64,000 nucleotides of DNA from Spirochaetales bacterium (GTDB taxonomy: Bacteria > Spirochaetota > Spirochaetia > DSM-2461): contig JAFGXR010000004.1 in assembly GCA_016936555.1 (NCBI GenBank), positions 24,888 to 88,887 on the forward strand, in the 5' to 3' direction. Shown in pieces: positions 51,383-60,170 of this stretch (positions within the stretch are counted from its first letter, which is position 1; every line of letters begins with the position of its first letter). The notes beneath the pieces are model-generated. The model was not told the origin of the DNA. It was given only the letters and a program-made list of their open reading frames with translations, and searched no databases. Position numbers and translations under genes: made by a program.

Positions 51383-51670
51383 ATGACTACAAAATTATAT
51401 GTTGGTAACATGAACTTCAGAGTGGCGGAGGATGATCTGGGGCAGCTTTTTGCACAGTTCGGAAACGTTATGAGCGCAAAAATCATTTTCGACAGAGAGA
51501 CACAGAGATCCAAAGGATTCGGCTTTATCGAAATGGAAGAGAAGGCAGCCGCTGAAGAAGCGATCAAAGAGCTCAACGATGCGATCTGGATGGACAGAAA
51601 ACTGGTTGTTAACGTGGCCAGAGAAAGAGCTGAAAGATCAGAAAGACCCAGATACAACGACAGATATTAA
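51383..51670 (+). CDS. RRM-domain RNA-binding protein
   Basis: 95 aa, one RRM. KLYVGNMNF is RNP2 and RSKGFGFIEM is RNP1, with the aromatic residues for RNA contact; the tail ERAERSERPRYNDRY is short and Arg-rich. Such single-RRM proteins occur in cyanobacteria and spirochaetes and respond to cold in some. AAGGAG before ATG 51383, and own terminator, so a single-gene unit. Confidence 0.95.
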   Translation: MTTKLYVGNMNFRVAEDDLGQLFAQFGNVMSAKIIFDRETQRSKGFGFIEMEEKAAAEEAIKELNDAIWMDRKLVVNVARERAERSERPRYNDRY

Positions 51671-51690
51671 TCGGAACAGTATTCCGAATA

Positions 51691-51715
51691 AAGCCGGTTC
51701 ATCCGGCTTTTTTTT
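51691..51715 (+). terminator. Terminator after the RRM gene
   Basis: AAGCCGG (51691-51697), loop TTCAT, CCGGCTT (51703-51709), then T-run to 51715. TCGGAA/TTCCGA (51671-51687) forms another small hairpin just before. Confidence 0.92.
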
Positions 51716-51819
51716 ATAATGAAGCCGATCTCCACCCTTCGCACATCACATCCCCATATTTTCATAAAATAAAATTTCGATCATATTGATAATGATTGAT
51801 TTGAAGCAGGTACTAAACT

Positions 51820-52278
51820 ATGAGAAGAAATGAGAAAGAAATAACTGATGCGGCTTTAATCGGGGAGATTCTGGAAAGCAACAGGATCTGTCATGTCGCC
51901 TTTGTGGACGGGGACAAACCTTATATCATTCCCATGAATTACGGATACCGCAATAAAACAATATTTCTCCATTCCGCAACTGAAGGGAAAAAAATCGACA
52001 TTATCGGGAGGAACGGGAATGTCTGCCTGGAAGTATCCGATTCGATCGAGATCAAAACATCGGAGAGTGCCTGCGGTTTCGGCACAGAATTCCGCTCGGT
52101 AATCTGCAAAGGAGTCATTGAGAAGATCACCGATAGACATGAGAAAACCGAAGGACTCCGGGCTATTATGAGACAACATACGGGACGGGATTCCTGGGAT
52201 ATTCCGGCCGCGGCAGTCGACCGGACAGCCGTTTATAAAATCAGAACCGTTGAAGTGACCGGAAAAATTTCAGGATAA
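51820..52278 (+). CDS. Pyridoxamine 5'-phosphate oxidase-like flavin-binding protein
   Basis: 152 aa split-barrel protein. ICHVAFVDGDKPYIIPMNYGYRNKTIFLHSATEGKKIDII is the Nim/PPOX-like FMN-binding pattern. CxxGFGTEFRSVICKGVIEKI continues the barrel. Likely an oxidoreductase, substrate unknown; true PNPOx function is unlikely. Confidence 0.87.
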   Translation: MRRNEKEITDAALIGEILESNRICHVAFVDGDKPYIIPMNYGYRNKTIFLHSATEGKKIDIIGRNGNVCLEVSDSIEIKTSESACGFGTEFRSVICKGVIEKITDRHEKTEGLRAIMRQHTGRDSWDIPAAAVDRTAVYKIRTVEVTGKISG

Positions 52279-52376
52279 TACGGAACCGGCAAGCCCCCCT
52301 GAAGCTGTCAGAATGAACCGACCGGCCGGAAATGATCTGGAACGCAATGTAGTATTTTTCATATGAGTCACCTTTC

Positions 52377-53282
52377 TCAGCAGATGCTGATAACGATATT
52401 TCCCCTTTTCCGTCCCGTATCGACCAGGCTGTGGGCTTCCCGTATCTCCTCCAGAGTAAAGACTTTATCAATATAGGGCTTCAGTTTCCCTTGAACCTGA
52501 AGCTCCTGAATAAACTCCAGCTCTTCCCGGACTTCTTTTGTCATGGATTTGACCGAAACAAATCGCCCCTTTTGAGAAAGAGCTTTTCGGGCATCGGATT
52601 TCTTCAGCTTACCGACCGCATCGAAAATAACATCGTACCGTTTTCCCGATTTTAGAAAATCGACGATATTGTAGTCATAGACCCGTTCGGCGCCGAGAGA
52701 CTGAACGAATTCCACATTGGAACCGCTGCAGACCCCGTCGACGGCGCCCCCGTAGTGAACGGCTAGATGGAGGGCGGCGCTTCCGACCGACCCCGAGGCT
52801 CCGTAGACAAGAATGGAATCGCCCTGGTTAAGCGCGGCCTTTTTAAGGAGCTGGACAGCCGTCATGGCGCCGACTGTTCCGGCTGCCGCCTCTTTATGGC
52901 TGAGACCCGGAGCTTTTTTTATCAGGACGCCCTGTCTGGGGTTTTCGGGAACACAGACGTACTCGGCATTGGCTCCCCTGGCAAGACCGGTCGTCGTACC
53001 GCGGACTTCATCGCCGGGCTGGAAAGATGTAACACTCTTCCCTGTCGCCTCAACGACACCGGAATATTCCACTCCCGGGACAATCATGGGTTTGAAACCC
53101 GCCAGAACCCCGAGGATAGATAGAACAGTCCTGTTGAAACGGCGCATAATCGCATCCCCCGCCGTGACGGTGGCACAATAGACCTTTACGAGGATTTCAT
53201 TATCTCCGGGTATGGGTATGGGCACTTCCCGGAGTTCCAGAACTTCCGGGGAACCGGCTCTGGTACTGTATACGGCTTTCAT
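52377..53282 (-). CDS. Zinc-type alcohol dehydrogenase / quinone oxidoreductase-like
   Basis: 301 aa MDR family. GroES-like N-terminal part MKAVYSTRAGSPEVLELREVPIPIPGDNEILVKVYCATVTAGDAI, then the Rossmann part ILVYGASGSVGSAALHLAVHYGG (AxGxVG). Zinc ligands are absent, as in quinone-oxidoreductase types. Slightly shorter than the usual ~325 aa. NADPH-dependent reduction of enals or quinones is the likely chemistry. Confidence 0.88.
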   Translation of the reverse strand: MKAVYSTRAGSPEVLELREVPIPIPGDNEILVKVYCATVTAGDAIMRRFNRTVLSILGVLAGFKPMIVPGVEYSGVVEATGKSVTSFQPGDEVRGTTTGLARGANAEYVCVPENPRQGVLIKKAPGLSHKEAAAGTVGAMTAVQLLKKAALNQGDSILVYGASGSVGSAALHLAVHYGGAVDGVCSGSNVEFVQSLGAERVYDYNIVDFLKSGKRYDVIFDAVGKLKKSDARKALSQKGRFVSVKSMTKEVREELEFIQELQVQGKLKPYIDKVFTLEEIREAHSLVDTGRKRGNIVISIC

Positions 53283-53596
53283 AATTCAGGCTTTCTCCTG
53301 ATAAAAGAATAAATTATTATTCAGCCGCCGTATAGCATCAGTTTAAAATATAACGGAATGTTTAGAATTTCAGAAAACCAGCCGCACTATGCCAGAGAGA
53401 GAAATCCGCTCCATCATTCCCTAACTTTATTGAAATAGTGAAAGAAGAAAGATACACTGTTTAAAATATGACAGATTAATTCAGCCGGCCGGAATAAAAC
53501 GGGCTGGTGTAAAATAGGACCGGAATGTATGGATGAGATTAAAGATGAGCGGGGAGTATTCAACAGAGCAGTATTCCGAAAAAGAGAGAACCCGAT
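53283..53596. other. 314-base intergenic gap, nothing recognised
   Basis: Divergent gap between the dehydrogenase and the VOC gene. No conserved frame, tRNA or terminator found. CAGCC ... GGCTG around 53482-53508 could form a weak hairpin. No convincing promoter pair seen. Confidence 0.4.
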
Positions 53597-53989
53597 ATGA
53601 AACAATCGATCGTCCATATAGCCCTCGTCGTGAAAGATTACGATGAGGCAATTGAGTTTTATACGCAGAAACTGCTTTTTGAAATAATAGAGGATACCTA
53701 TCAGCCCGAACAGGACAAAAGATGGGTTGTTCTGTCCCCTCCCGGTTCAAAGGGCGTATCAATACTGCTTGCGAGAGCTTCCAGTCCGGAACAGGAAAAG
53801 CATATCGGAAACCAGACCGGCGGACGGGTGTTCCTCTTTCTCAACACCGATGACTTCTGGAGGGATTATACCAGAATGAAATCGACAGGCATACATTTCG
53901 TGCGTGACCCGAAGGAAGAGGAATACGGTACGGTAGCGGTATTTGAGGATCTTTACGGAAACTTGTGGGATCTCTTACAGTTGAAATAA
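53597..53989 (+). CDS. VOC-family (glyoxalase-like) protein
   Basis: 130 aa, two beta-alpha-beta-beta-beta modules: IVHIALVVKDYDEAIEFYTQKLLFEII and GGRVFLFLNTDDFWRDYTRMKSTGIHFV, with EDLYGNLWDLLQL at the end supplying the metal Glu region. Function within the superfamily not predictable. Single gene. Confidence 0.9.
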   Translation: MKQSIVHIALVVKDYDEAIEFYTQKLLFEIIEDTYQPEQDKRWVVLSPPGSKGVSILLARASSPEQEKHIGNQTGGRVFLFLNTDDFWRDYTRMKSTGIHFVRDPKEEEYGTVAVFEDLYGNLWDLLQLK

Positions 53990-54030
53990 CAACAGCCCTG
54001 GAAATGCGATTTATAAAACTGGCATGGGCC

Positions 54031-55140
54031 TTAGATCTCTCGACGATTCCAGAGCGGGTATTGATTCTTTTCGCCCCAGACAGCCGTCTGGGAACTCTTC
54101 CCCTTTAACTGTATGGATCCGATTTTCTCAAACAGGTTCTGCAGTTCTCCGCTCAACTGCGAAAAAGTTTCCCGGGAGATTATAATCCTGTGCTTTGTCT
54201 TTCTGCTCAGAGATTCGAGACGGGAGGCGACATTGACCGTATCGCCAATGACCGTGAAGTTTTTGCGGTTGTCGCTGCCGATATCTCCGACTATCAACTC
54301 ACCGTAGTGGCATCCCACACCGAATCCTTCCGGGACAGGGAGGCCTTTTTCCTCGAGACGCCGCTTGAGGATATTTTCCGACTCACAGACCTCCAGCGCG
54401 CAGGAGACAGCGTCATCACAGGCCTTGTCTTTACGATCCAATCCGAATATGACCATGATGGCGTCGCCAATATATTTGTCTATTGTGCCGTTGTGCTCAG
54501 TAACGATCCGATCCCAGTATTCGAAGTAGATATTAAGCATTTCGGATACCGTTTCAGCATCGTTCTGCTCGCTGTATACCGTGAAATTTTTTATATCGGA
54601 AAAAAGTACGCAGAGATACTTTCTGGTTGAAGTGTACTCCCCTTTCTCAAGTATCGTATCCCTCACATTCTCATCTACGTACTTCCCGAAGAGCCGGATG
54701 ATTTTTTCATTCAGACGGAAATTTTCATAACGTCCGATCCCGATAATCAAAGCGAGCAGAGCGCCTCCGAATATAATGTACCAATGGGTGGGATCGACAA
54801 GAAAGGAATTGAGATGGCTCCAGATGTTGACTACTGTCAATTGATCGGAACTCTGAATTTCTTTCCACGTATCGAAATAAAAGTATAGAAAGAGAAAGAT
54901 AAATACATTGAGAAAAATATAACTGAATTCTACCGTTTTATTAGTTCGGCGCTTTGTGGAAAGCTTGATAAATCTGAGAATGGAAAAGATCAGAGCAAAG
55001 AACCAGAAGCCGATATGGGCCGTATTGAGAAGATAGGCTGTCCCTTCAGATAATTCGAAGAGACTGTAAAGCAGCGGAACGATAAATAAATACAGGATTT
55101 CTAATAATACTGGTATACAATCAGTATAATCCATTGTCAC
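54031..55140 (-). CDS. Membrane adenylate/guanylate cyclase (class III)
   Basis: 369 aa. Four or five membrane helices in residues 1-140, a short linker with FGKYVDENVRDTIL, and a class III cyclase domain from ~170: CVLFSDIKNFTVYSEQ and YIGDAIMVIFG carry the two metal aspartates, GVGCHYGELIVGDIGS and VIGDTVNVASRLE follow. GTG start at 55140 with GGGGGA seven bases upstream. Expected to make cAMP; the signal sensed by the membrane part is unknown. Confidence 0.92.
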   Translation of the reverse strand: MTMDYTDCIPVLLEILYLFIVPLLYSLFELSEGTAYLLNTAHIGFWFFALIFSILRFIKLSTKRRTNKTVEFSYIFLNVFIFLFLYFYFDTWKEIQSSDQLTVVNIWSHLNSFLVDPTHWYIIFGGALLALIIGIGRYENFRLNEKIIRLFGKYVDENVRDTILEKGEYTSTRKYLCVLFSDIKNFTVYSEQNDAETVSEMLNIYFEYWDRIVTEHNGTIDKYIGDAIMVIFGLDRKDKACDDAVSCALEVCESENILKRRLEEKGLPVPEGFGVGCHYGELIVGDIGSDNRKNFTVIGDTVNVASRLESLSRKTKHRIIISRETFSQLSGELQNLFEKIGSIQLKGKSSQTAVWGEKNQYPLWNRREI

Positions 55141-55176
55141 AAATTTATCCCCCGGATCAGCAGAATGGTTATCTTC

Positions 55177-55205
55177 TTTACATTCTTTGAATTACGGTTT
55201 AATAT
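55177..55205 (+). promoter_or_regulatory. Promoter of the VanX-like gene
   Basis: TTTACA (55177-55182), 17-base spacer, TAATAT (55200-55205); start near 55212, 21 bases before the GTG start. Confidence 0.5.
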
Positions 55206-55232
55206 TGTACTATTGCCGACCCGGAGAAATTA

Positions 55233-55928
55233 GTGATTTTAATCAATGATATTGAAGTGATTCAGATACCTGTCAGGAACAGCAAAGAGCCTTTCTGCAA
55301 TCTGAAGGAAATAAACGGCAGAATCAAAGTCGATTCTTCCATGTCTCAAATTGCCAGTAAAAGTGAATATTTCTGTTACGTCAGAGAAACTATTGCTATA
55401 AAACTGCTGGAAGCTGCTTTATTACTGCCGGAAGGCATCAACTTCTACATCAAGGAAGCCTACAGACCATTACAGCAGCAGATCGATTCTTTCAACTCAG
55501 TTCTGGAATATAACAGGAAAAACCTGAAAGAATTAACCGAACATGAAATATACCTTGAAACCTGCAAATACGTGGCACCACCGGAACTGGCTCCCCATCC
55601 TACCGGCGCGGCTATTGATATAACACTGATAAGCGACAAGGGAATCGAATCGGATATGGGAACGAAGTTCAATGAAACGCCAGGAGAAACAGATAACGCG
55701 ACCTATCTACATGCTGAGAATATTCCGAAGGAAGCCAGAGAAAACAGGTTTATCCTAAGCAGAGCTCTGTCGCGGATGGGATTTGTCAATTACGAGCCGG
55801 AGTGGTGGCACTGGTCCATAGGAGACAGATACTGGGCATTATTAAAGAATAAAGAAGCGGCGAAATACGGTGTCGTCGATGAAAACTGGATTAAACACAA
55901 CATTTGCGGAAACACCGGATGGAAGTAA
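55233..55928 (+). CDS. D-Ala-D-Ala dipeptidase-like protein (VanX/DdpX, M15D)
   Basis: 231 aa, no signal peptide. KEAYRPLQQQ, HPTGAAIDITL (zinc His and Asp) and EPEWWHWSIGDRYWALL (catalytic Glu and third zinc His) fit the VanX family. GTG start with GGAG upstream. There is no vanHA nearby, so peptidoglycan recycling is more likely than glycopeptide resistance. Its stop is overlapped by the GNAT gene. Confidence 0.88.
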   Translation: MILINDIEVIQIPVRNSKEPFCNLKEINGRIKVDSSMSQIASKSEYFCYVRETIAIKLLEAALLLPEGINFYIKEAYRPLQQQIDSFNSVLEYNRKNLKELTEHEIYLETCKYVAPPELAPHPTGAAIDITLISDKGIESDMGTKFNETPGETDNATYLHAENIPKEARENRFILSRALSRMGFVNYEPEWWHWSIGDRYWALLKNKEAAKYGVVDENWIKHNICGNTGWK

Positions 55929-56407
55929 AAACAGATGGTCCGGCCCGGTACAGCTTCTCTAACTATGAAAGATCATTTTCAAGCAGAACCTGCAGGAAAG
56001 CGGACAGGAGCCTCATTCTTGATGTTTATCAGCAAACTATTTTTAAACAGGTGAAGGAATACTACGAAGTAGATCTTGATATGTTTCACAAACGATTCGA
56101 TTCTGATTTTTCCGAAATCGAAATAATTGAAGAAAATGGAAATCCGATCGGATTTTATCAGATGGTTGAGAAGGCTGAATCGGTGCACTTATTGCGGCTT
56201 TTCCTGCATCCGAAGGTTCAAAAACGGGGGATTGGAGAAAAGCTCATCAATTCGGTTATACTGTGGGCGGAGCAGAACGGGAAAAAGGAAATTCTGCTAT
56301 CGGTCTGGGAGAATAACCCGGCTTTAACATTTTACAAAAAATACGGGTTTGGAATTATGGAAAAACAAAACCACAAGTATCTGATGAGCCGGAAGCTGGA
56401 CAAATGA
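55919..56407 (+). CDS. GNAT-family N-acetyltransferase
   Basis: 162 aa from ATG 55919 inside the VanX-like gene end; a TTG at 55904 gives a longer frame. IIEENGNPIGFYQMVE, LHLL-type strand LLRLFLHPKVQKRGIGEKLINSVI (acetyl-CoA loop RGIGE) and NNPALTFYKKYGFGIMEKQ complete the GNAT fold. Substrate unknown. Confidence 0.88.
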   Translation: MEVKTDGPARYSFSNYERSFSSRTCRKADRSLILDVYQQTIFKQVKEYYEVDLDMFHKRFDSDFSEIEIIEENGNPIGFYQMVEKAESVHLLRLFLHPKVQKRGIGEKLINSVILWAEQNGKKEILLSVWENNPALTFYKKYGFGIMEKQNHKYLMSRKLDK

Positions 56408-56510
56408 ACTTCCCGAAAAAAAAATCAGGAAAAGAACATTTCAACAGAAAGGACTTCCTCCCCCCCGTGCAGATTTAAAGAATTTCTGAGATAGAGATAA
56501 GAACCCGCTT

Positions 56511-56726
56511 TTAAAGCTGTGCCAGGATTTTTTCCGCTTCCTCTATCTGGTTCGGATAGAGATTGGGCGGTACGGCGCTCTTCCCTTTTGCAAGAAATAT
56601 CTTATGACGCGCGCAGCTGTTGAAATCATCAAGACAGTAGCGCTTTTTCATTATATTCGCCAAAGCCGGCTTTTCAGCCATTTTGTCATTGAAAAAAGGA
56701 CATTGGCTTAAACATTCACATTCCAT
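56511..56726 (-). CDS. Small cysteine-containing hypothetical protein
   Basis: 71 aa. CECLSQCPFFNDKMAEKPALANIMKKRYCLDDFNSCARHKIF has five cysteines in a pattern that recurs, as far as I remember, in small uncharacterised bacterial proteins; metal binding is possible. GGAGG before ATG 56726. Likely a real single gene. Confidence 0.65.
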   Translation of the reverse strand: MECECLSQCPFFNDKMAEKPALANIMKKRYCLDDFNSCARHKIFLAKGKSAVPPNLYPNQIEEAEKILAQL

Positions 56727-56984
56727 AATTTCCTCCGGAATAATGTTACTTACTATTTAATAAGTATAATTAAATCGAACCAATGATTCCAATTCTTTTA
56801 CTTTAAATTTTACGCTGCAGGCTCTGTTACCTTCTTATCTGTTTTTTGATTGCAGATTTATAATTGCGGAGTAAAGAAACTCATGGAAAACGATAATAGG
56901 TTCAAAGAAAAAATAAATGTATATATTTACTCCCTTTTTTTCGAGACCGGACACCTTTACCATGGGTTCAGGAGTGGAAAATGA

Positions 56985-57197
56985 TTGAATACAGATGCAG
57001 CCGTATTGGAGTCCTACCGGAAAAAGGGGATCGGAAGACATATCATCGAAGAGCTGATCGCCGGGAATGAAGGACTTCTGATCGGACTGACCTCTTCTTT
57101 TGAAGCCGTGGATTTTTATGCGGGCCTTGGTTTCAATAAGCACAGAACGGCCATGGCCAAATATCCCGGCCCTTCCGATTATCTCATTAACGAATGA
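56985..57197 (+). pseudogene. GNAT acetyltransferase remnant (C-terminal half)
   Basis: 70 codons reading NTDAAVLESYRKKGIGRHII ... EAVDFYAGLGF: the acetyl-CoA loop and last strands of a GNAT. A TGA stands directly before TTG 56985 in the same frame, and the upstream frame (MENDNRFKEK...) does not look like GNAT sequence. The N-terminal half has been lost. Confidence 0.7.
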
Positions 57198-57278
57198 GGG
57201 GAATGAAACGGGCATACCTGAAAAAAAGGCTGGATGTTCTACCAAAATGATTTATAATTGGACTATTCAATTTGACAT

Positions 57279-57887
57279 ATGCGTAAAAGGTATTATGTGG
57301 AAAATTATAAGTTAAAATTACTCGGGACAGCTCTTCTTCTTTTGATGACAGCCGGTCTCCCGGCTGATGATAAGGCACCTGTTTTTGACAGGGAGGCTGA
57401 TGTCATCAGCTTATGCGGCTTCGGCCCTCAGCAGAATGCAAAAGGAGAATGGTATCTTTCGAAAGGGGTTGTTCTGGAGTTCAGGGAAACAGAAAAAATA
57501 TTCTCTCCACAGGACGGAGTCGTCATTGCCGTGGAATCGGAAAAAACATTTCCCCCGGATTTTTTTATGGAACAGCCTGTAAACATGGTCGTCATTCAAT
57601 TCGAGGACAGCACGGCCATGGTCGTCTATAATCTCAAAACGGTATTGCTGGAACCGGGCGAAAAAATCTCCCGGGGCCGGACCATAGGAATAACCGGCAA
57701 CGGCCGGGACAACAGGATACAGATTACCTTTATAAAATCCGACGCTCCTCTGGGCGAATTTGAAATAAACGGATTGATCTATCCCGGCATCGATAGCAAA
57801 TATCAGCAGAAGTACAAAATGGAATATCTGGATCCTTTCGACATAATCGAACCCGGAACAATGAATGTTCTGCTGGAGAGAAAATGA
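57279..57887 (+). CDS. Exported degenerate M23/LytM-like protein
   Basis: 202 aa from ATG 57279; GTG 57297 with AAAAGG six bases upstream is an alternative start. Signal peptide to about ..TAGLPADD. FSPQDGVVIAVESEK ... NMVVIQFEDSTAMVVYNLKTVLLEPGEKISRGRTIGITG ... RIQITF follows the LytM fold, but the zinc histidines and aspartate are replaced (NLK for YxHL, RIQITF for HLHFEx). Likely non-catalytic. Overlaps the next gene by four bases. Confidence 0.6.
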   Translation: MRKRYYVENYKLKLLGTALLLLMTAGLPADDKAPVFDREADVISLCGFGPQQNAKGEWYLSKGVVLEFRETEKIFSPQDGVVIAVESEKTFPPDFFMEQPVNMVVIQFEDSTAMVVYNLKTVLLEPGEKISRGRTIGITGNGRDNRIQITFIKSDAPLGEFEINGLIYPGIDSKYQQKYKMEYLDPFDIIEPGTMNVLLERK

Positions 57888-58435
57888 ACAAGACAGAAAA
57901 GAATGAACTGTACTACGGGTTGAAACTTGCCATTCCCATGCTTTTTTATATCATCGCCCTGATGTCGCCCCTGTTTCTCAGGAGATTTGTTCAGGTATCC
58001 AATTCCGATTATCTCAGTACGACCTTAAAGCTCGCGATCCTTCTCATCGGGACTCTTTATCTCATTCCGGTAAAGATTGGCGTGCCGGAAAAAGCCGCGG
58101 GTTTTGAAAACCTGAAAAAAATCGGACTAATAAAAAGCGGCATGTGCAGGAATGAAGATAAGCTTGAAGCCTATGAGCTCTGGGGACTCTATGTGGAACC
58201 ATTGATGAAAAGGCAGGGCATCGGATCTCAGTTGTTGCGGCATTGCGAAAATATCGCTCTGGAAAATGGCTGCCGTGAAAATGTCCTGTGGGTTCTGGAA
58301 GATAATTCTTCGACCAGATTGTTTTATAAAGCACAGGGGTATGTGGCAGACGGCAGCGAAAAGATAATGGAAAAATTCAATGCGAAAGTTATTCGTTATT
58401 GTAAAGTTCTTATAGGAAATGGGTTAAAATCATGA
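57884..58435 (+). CDS. Membrane segment fused to a GNAT acetyltransferase C-terminal part
   Basis: 183 aa. Residues 1-65 hold two hydrophobic helices (LAIPMLFYIIALMSPLFL and TLKLAILLIGTLYLIPV). From ~78 on the sequence is GNAT: GLYVEPLMKRQGIGSQLLRHCENIALENG, EDNSSTRLFYKAQGYVAD. The first strands of GNAT are short or missing. It looks like a chimera from a deletion joining two genes; whether it works is open. Confidence 0.6.
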   Translation: MNKTEKNELYYGLKLAIPMLFYIIALMSPLFLRRFVQVSNSDYLSTTLKLAILLIGTLYLIPVKIGVPEKAAGFENLKKIGLIKSGMCRNEDKLEAYELWGLYVEPLMKRQGIGSQLLRHCENIALENGCRENVLWVLEDNSSTRLFYKAQGYVADGSEKIMEKFNAKVIRYCKVLIGNGLKS

Positions 58436-59184
58436 AGAAAAAGCTCCTCATAGACCTGGACGGAACCATACTCGACGGGACACTGCCTATCAATCAATCG
58501 CGGGAGTTCTTTGAAAAAGCGGAGGAGCTTGAAATGGAATTTCTGGTTATGACCAATTCGGTCAAATCTCCCCTGCAGATAAAGAGACGTCTTTCCATAG
58601 CCGGCCTGGCTGTACCGATGCCTTCGATCATCAATCCCATCATAGCCATCAATTCCTATCTGAAGCGCAAAGGAATCCGTTCCGCCTACATCGTGGGGAG
58701 CGAGCAGGAGGCTGTTCAGGTTTGCGTACCCCATAACGAAAGGCTGCCGGAGATTGTCCTGTTGCTCGACTTTGAAAAAGAAAATCTGTCCTATTCGGAT
58801 CTGCAGGATATATTTCTCTTCCAGCAGCAGGGCGTTCCCGTCATTACAGCTTCCGCCTCTCCTTTCTATCTGTCCGGGGGAAGGAAGCAGCTCGATACGG
58901 GAGCCTTTGTCAGGCTCCTGGAAGCTGCAGGCAATTGTGAAATTGATGTATTCGGAAAGCCTTCACTTTCATATTATAACGAAGCTCTGGATATCCTGGA
59001 CTGCCCTCCCGAAGATGTCATTGTCATTGGTGATGATTGGAGAACCGATGTTCAAGGAGCGGAAAACGCCGGATGCCGGGGTCTTCTTATCAGATCGGGT
59101 AAATACTGCAGGGGAGATGAAGAAAAAGTTCCCGGAATCGATGTAATCGATTCATTGACCGAAGTACTCCGGTTCATGGAATAA
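58432..59184 (+). CDS. HAD-IIA hydrolase, NagD/pNPPase-like
   Basis: 250 aa. LLIDLDGTILDG (D8, D10), LVMTNS (motif II), FGKPSLSYYNEALDIL with the lysine and VIVIGDDWRTDVQGAENAG are HAD motifs; the cap is type IIA. Sugar or nucleotide phosphatase. Start overlaps the preceding gene by four bases. Confidence 0.88.
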   Translation: MKKKLLIDLDGTILDGTLPINQSREFFEKAEELEMEFLVMTNSVKSPLQIKRRLSIAGLAVPMPSIINPIIAINSYLKRKGIRSAYIVGSEQEAVQVCVPHNERLPEIVLLLDFEKENLSYSDLQDIFLFQQQGVPVITASASPFYLSGGRKQLDTGAFVRLLEAAGNCEIDVFGKPSLSYYNEALDILDCPPEDVIVIGDDWRTDVQGAENAGCRGLLIRSGKYCRGDEEKVPGIDVIDSLTEVLRFME

Positions 59185-59238
59185 CTGAGTTATGAAACCT
59201 GAGCATCCGATTAATGATTTTTATAAGAATAGTGGCTT

Positions 59239-59325
59239 ATGAGCGATTATCTGAACCGGCCCGCCAATCAGCAGAATGATTACATCAGATGCTTGATGAA
59301 CTGGAAGCAGGCGGTATTTAAATGA
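59239..59325 (+). pseudogene. Possible short gene remnant
   Basis: A 28-codon frame MSDYLNRPANQQNDYIR... is followed in the +1 frame by MLDELEAGGI. Both pieces recall the end of a YdeI-type protein from which a middle part was lost, but this rests on memory of the family and is uncertain. Confidence 0.35.
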
Positions 59326-59365
59326 ATATGAAGGATCCTTTATCTGCGAAAGAGAGGCAAAAAAA

Positions 59366-59923
59366 ATGGCAGTTCAAATTTGTAAACAGGCTCTGCTTGT
59401 CGTCGATGTCCAGAATGGCGTTATATCCCGAACGGTCGGCAAGGACGCGGTCCTGAAGAATATCAATTCACTGATAGGGAAAGCGAGGAAAAGCAGCTGT
59501 CCCGTCATCTGGGTACAGCACTCCAATGATGAACTTGTCGAGGGCTGCAGTGAATGGGAATTTGCGCCGGAACTCGACTGGAAATCCGGTGATATTCTCA
59601 TACCCAAAAAGTACAACTCCTCTTTTGAAGATACGGATCTGGAGAAAACCCTGCGGGACATGCAGGTTACCGATATCGTTCTGACGGGAGCCCAGTCCAA
59701 CTGGTGCATAAGAGCTACCGGTTATGGAGCACTGGAGAGAGGTTTCAATCTGACGTTAATCAGCGACGCCCACACGACAGAACCCATAGATCTGCCTGAC
59801 GGCACGACTATCGAGGCAAAGGGTATCATAGCTGAGCTGAATATTGCTTTTTCATGGCTCAGATATCCCGGAAGGAAATGCGGGACAGCAAAATCCGATG
59901 AAATCCAGTTTTTACGGAATTAG
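59366..59923 (+). CDS. Isochorismatase-family cysteine hydrolase
   Basis: 185 aa. LLVVDVQNGVI (Asp14), IPKKYNSSFEDTDL (Lys) and LTGAQSNWCIRATGYGALERGF (Cys) form the Asp-Lys-Cys triad of nicotinamidase/isochorismatase-like hydrolases. Substrate unknown. Confidence 0.93.
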   Translation: MAVQICKQALLVVDVQNGVISRTVGKDAVLKNINSLIGKARKSSCPVIWVQHSNDELVEGCSEWEFAPELDWKSGDILIPKKYNSSFEDTDLEKTLRDMQVTDIVLTGAQSNWCIRATGYGALERGFNLTLISDAHTTEPIDLPDGTTIEAKGIIAELNIAFSWLRYPGRKCGTAKSDEIQFLRN

Positions 59924-59932
59924 GGAAGAAGC

Positions 59933-60163
59933 TTGGAAGATCAGAGAAACATTCTCAGAGATGAAAAACCCTTCGGATATAAAGAGCTGAAAGATTCAAA
60001 ATTACAGATAACTTTCCGGGGCAAACCGATTATGATCATTCAGGGAAAAGAGTACAGGAAATTCCGCACCGTCCTGGAGAGAGAAGATGAATACGGAATC
60101 CAATTGTTTCTGGCAAAAATTACAGGCCAGTTCAAACATGGCAATGAAAGAAAAAAGAGGTGA
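59933..60163 (+). CDS. Small hypothetical protein
   Basis: 76 aa, TTG start at 59933 ten bases after the isochorismatase stop with GGAAGAAG upstream. LQITFRGKPIMIIQGKEYRKFRTVLEREDEYGIQLFLAKITGQFKHG looks like a compact alpha/beta domain; family not recognised. Probably cotranscribed with the hydrolase. Confidence 0.6.
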   Translation: MEDQRNILRDEKPFGYKELKDSKLQITFRGKPIMIIQGKEYRKFRTVLEREDEYGIQLFLAKITGQFKHGNERKKR

Positions 60164-60170
60164 TTAATAT

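Noticed and set aside
51788..51800. GATAATGATTGAT resembling half of a Fur box
   Set aside because: Only one imperfect half; the gene behind is not iron-related and no promoter overlap is evident.
56835..57245. 136-codon minus-strand frame across the GNAT remnant
   Set aside because: The plus strand holds clear GNAT motifs; the minus frame has no ribosome site and an odd composition.
57272..57296. TTGACA ... TATTAT before the degenerate M23 gene
   Set aside because: The spacer is only 13 bases and the -10 would lie inside the reading frame.
59933..60163. Small gene after the isochorismatase as another gene remnant
   Set aside because: It has a ribosome site, normal composition and a compact domain-like sequence, so it was kept as a real small gene.
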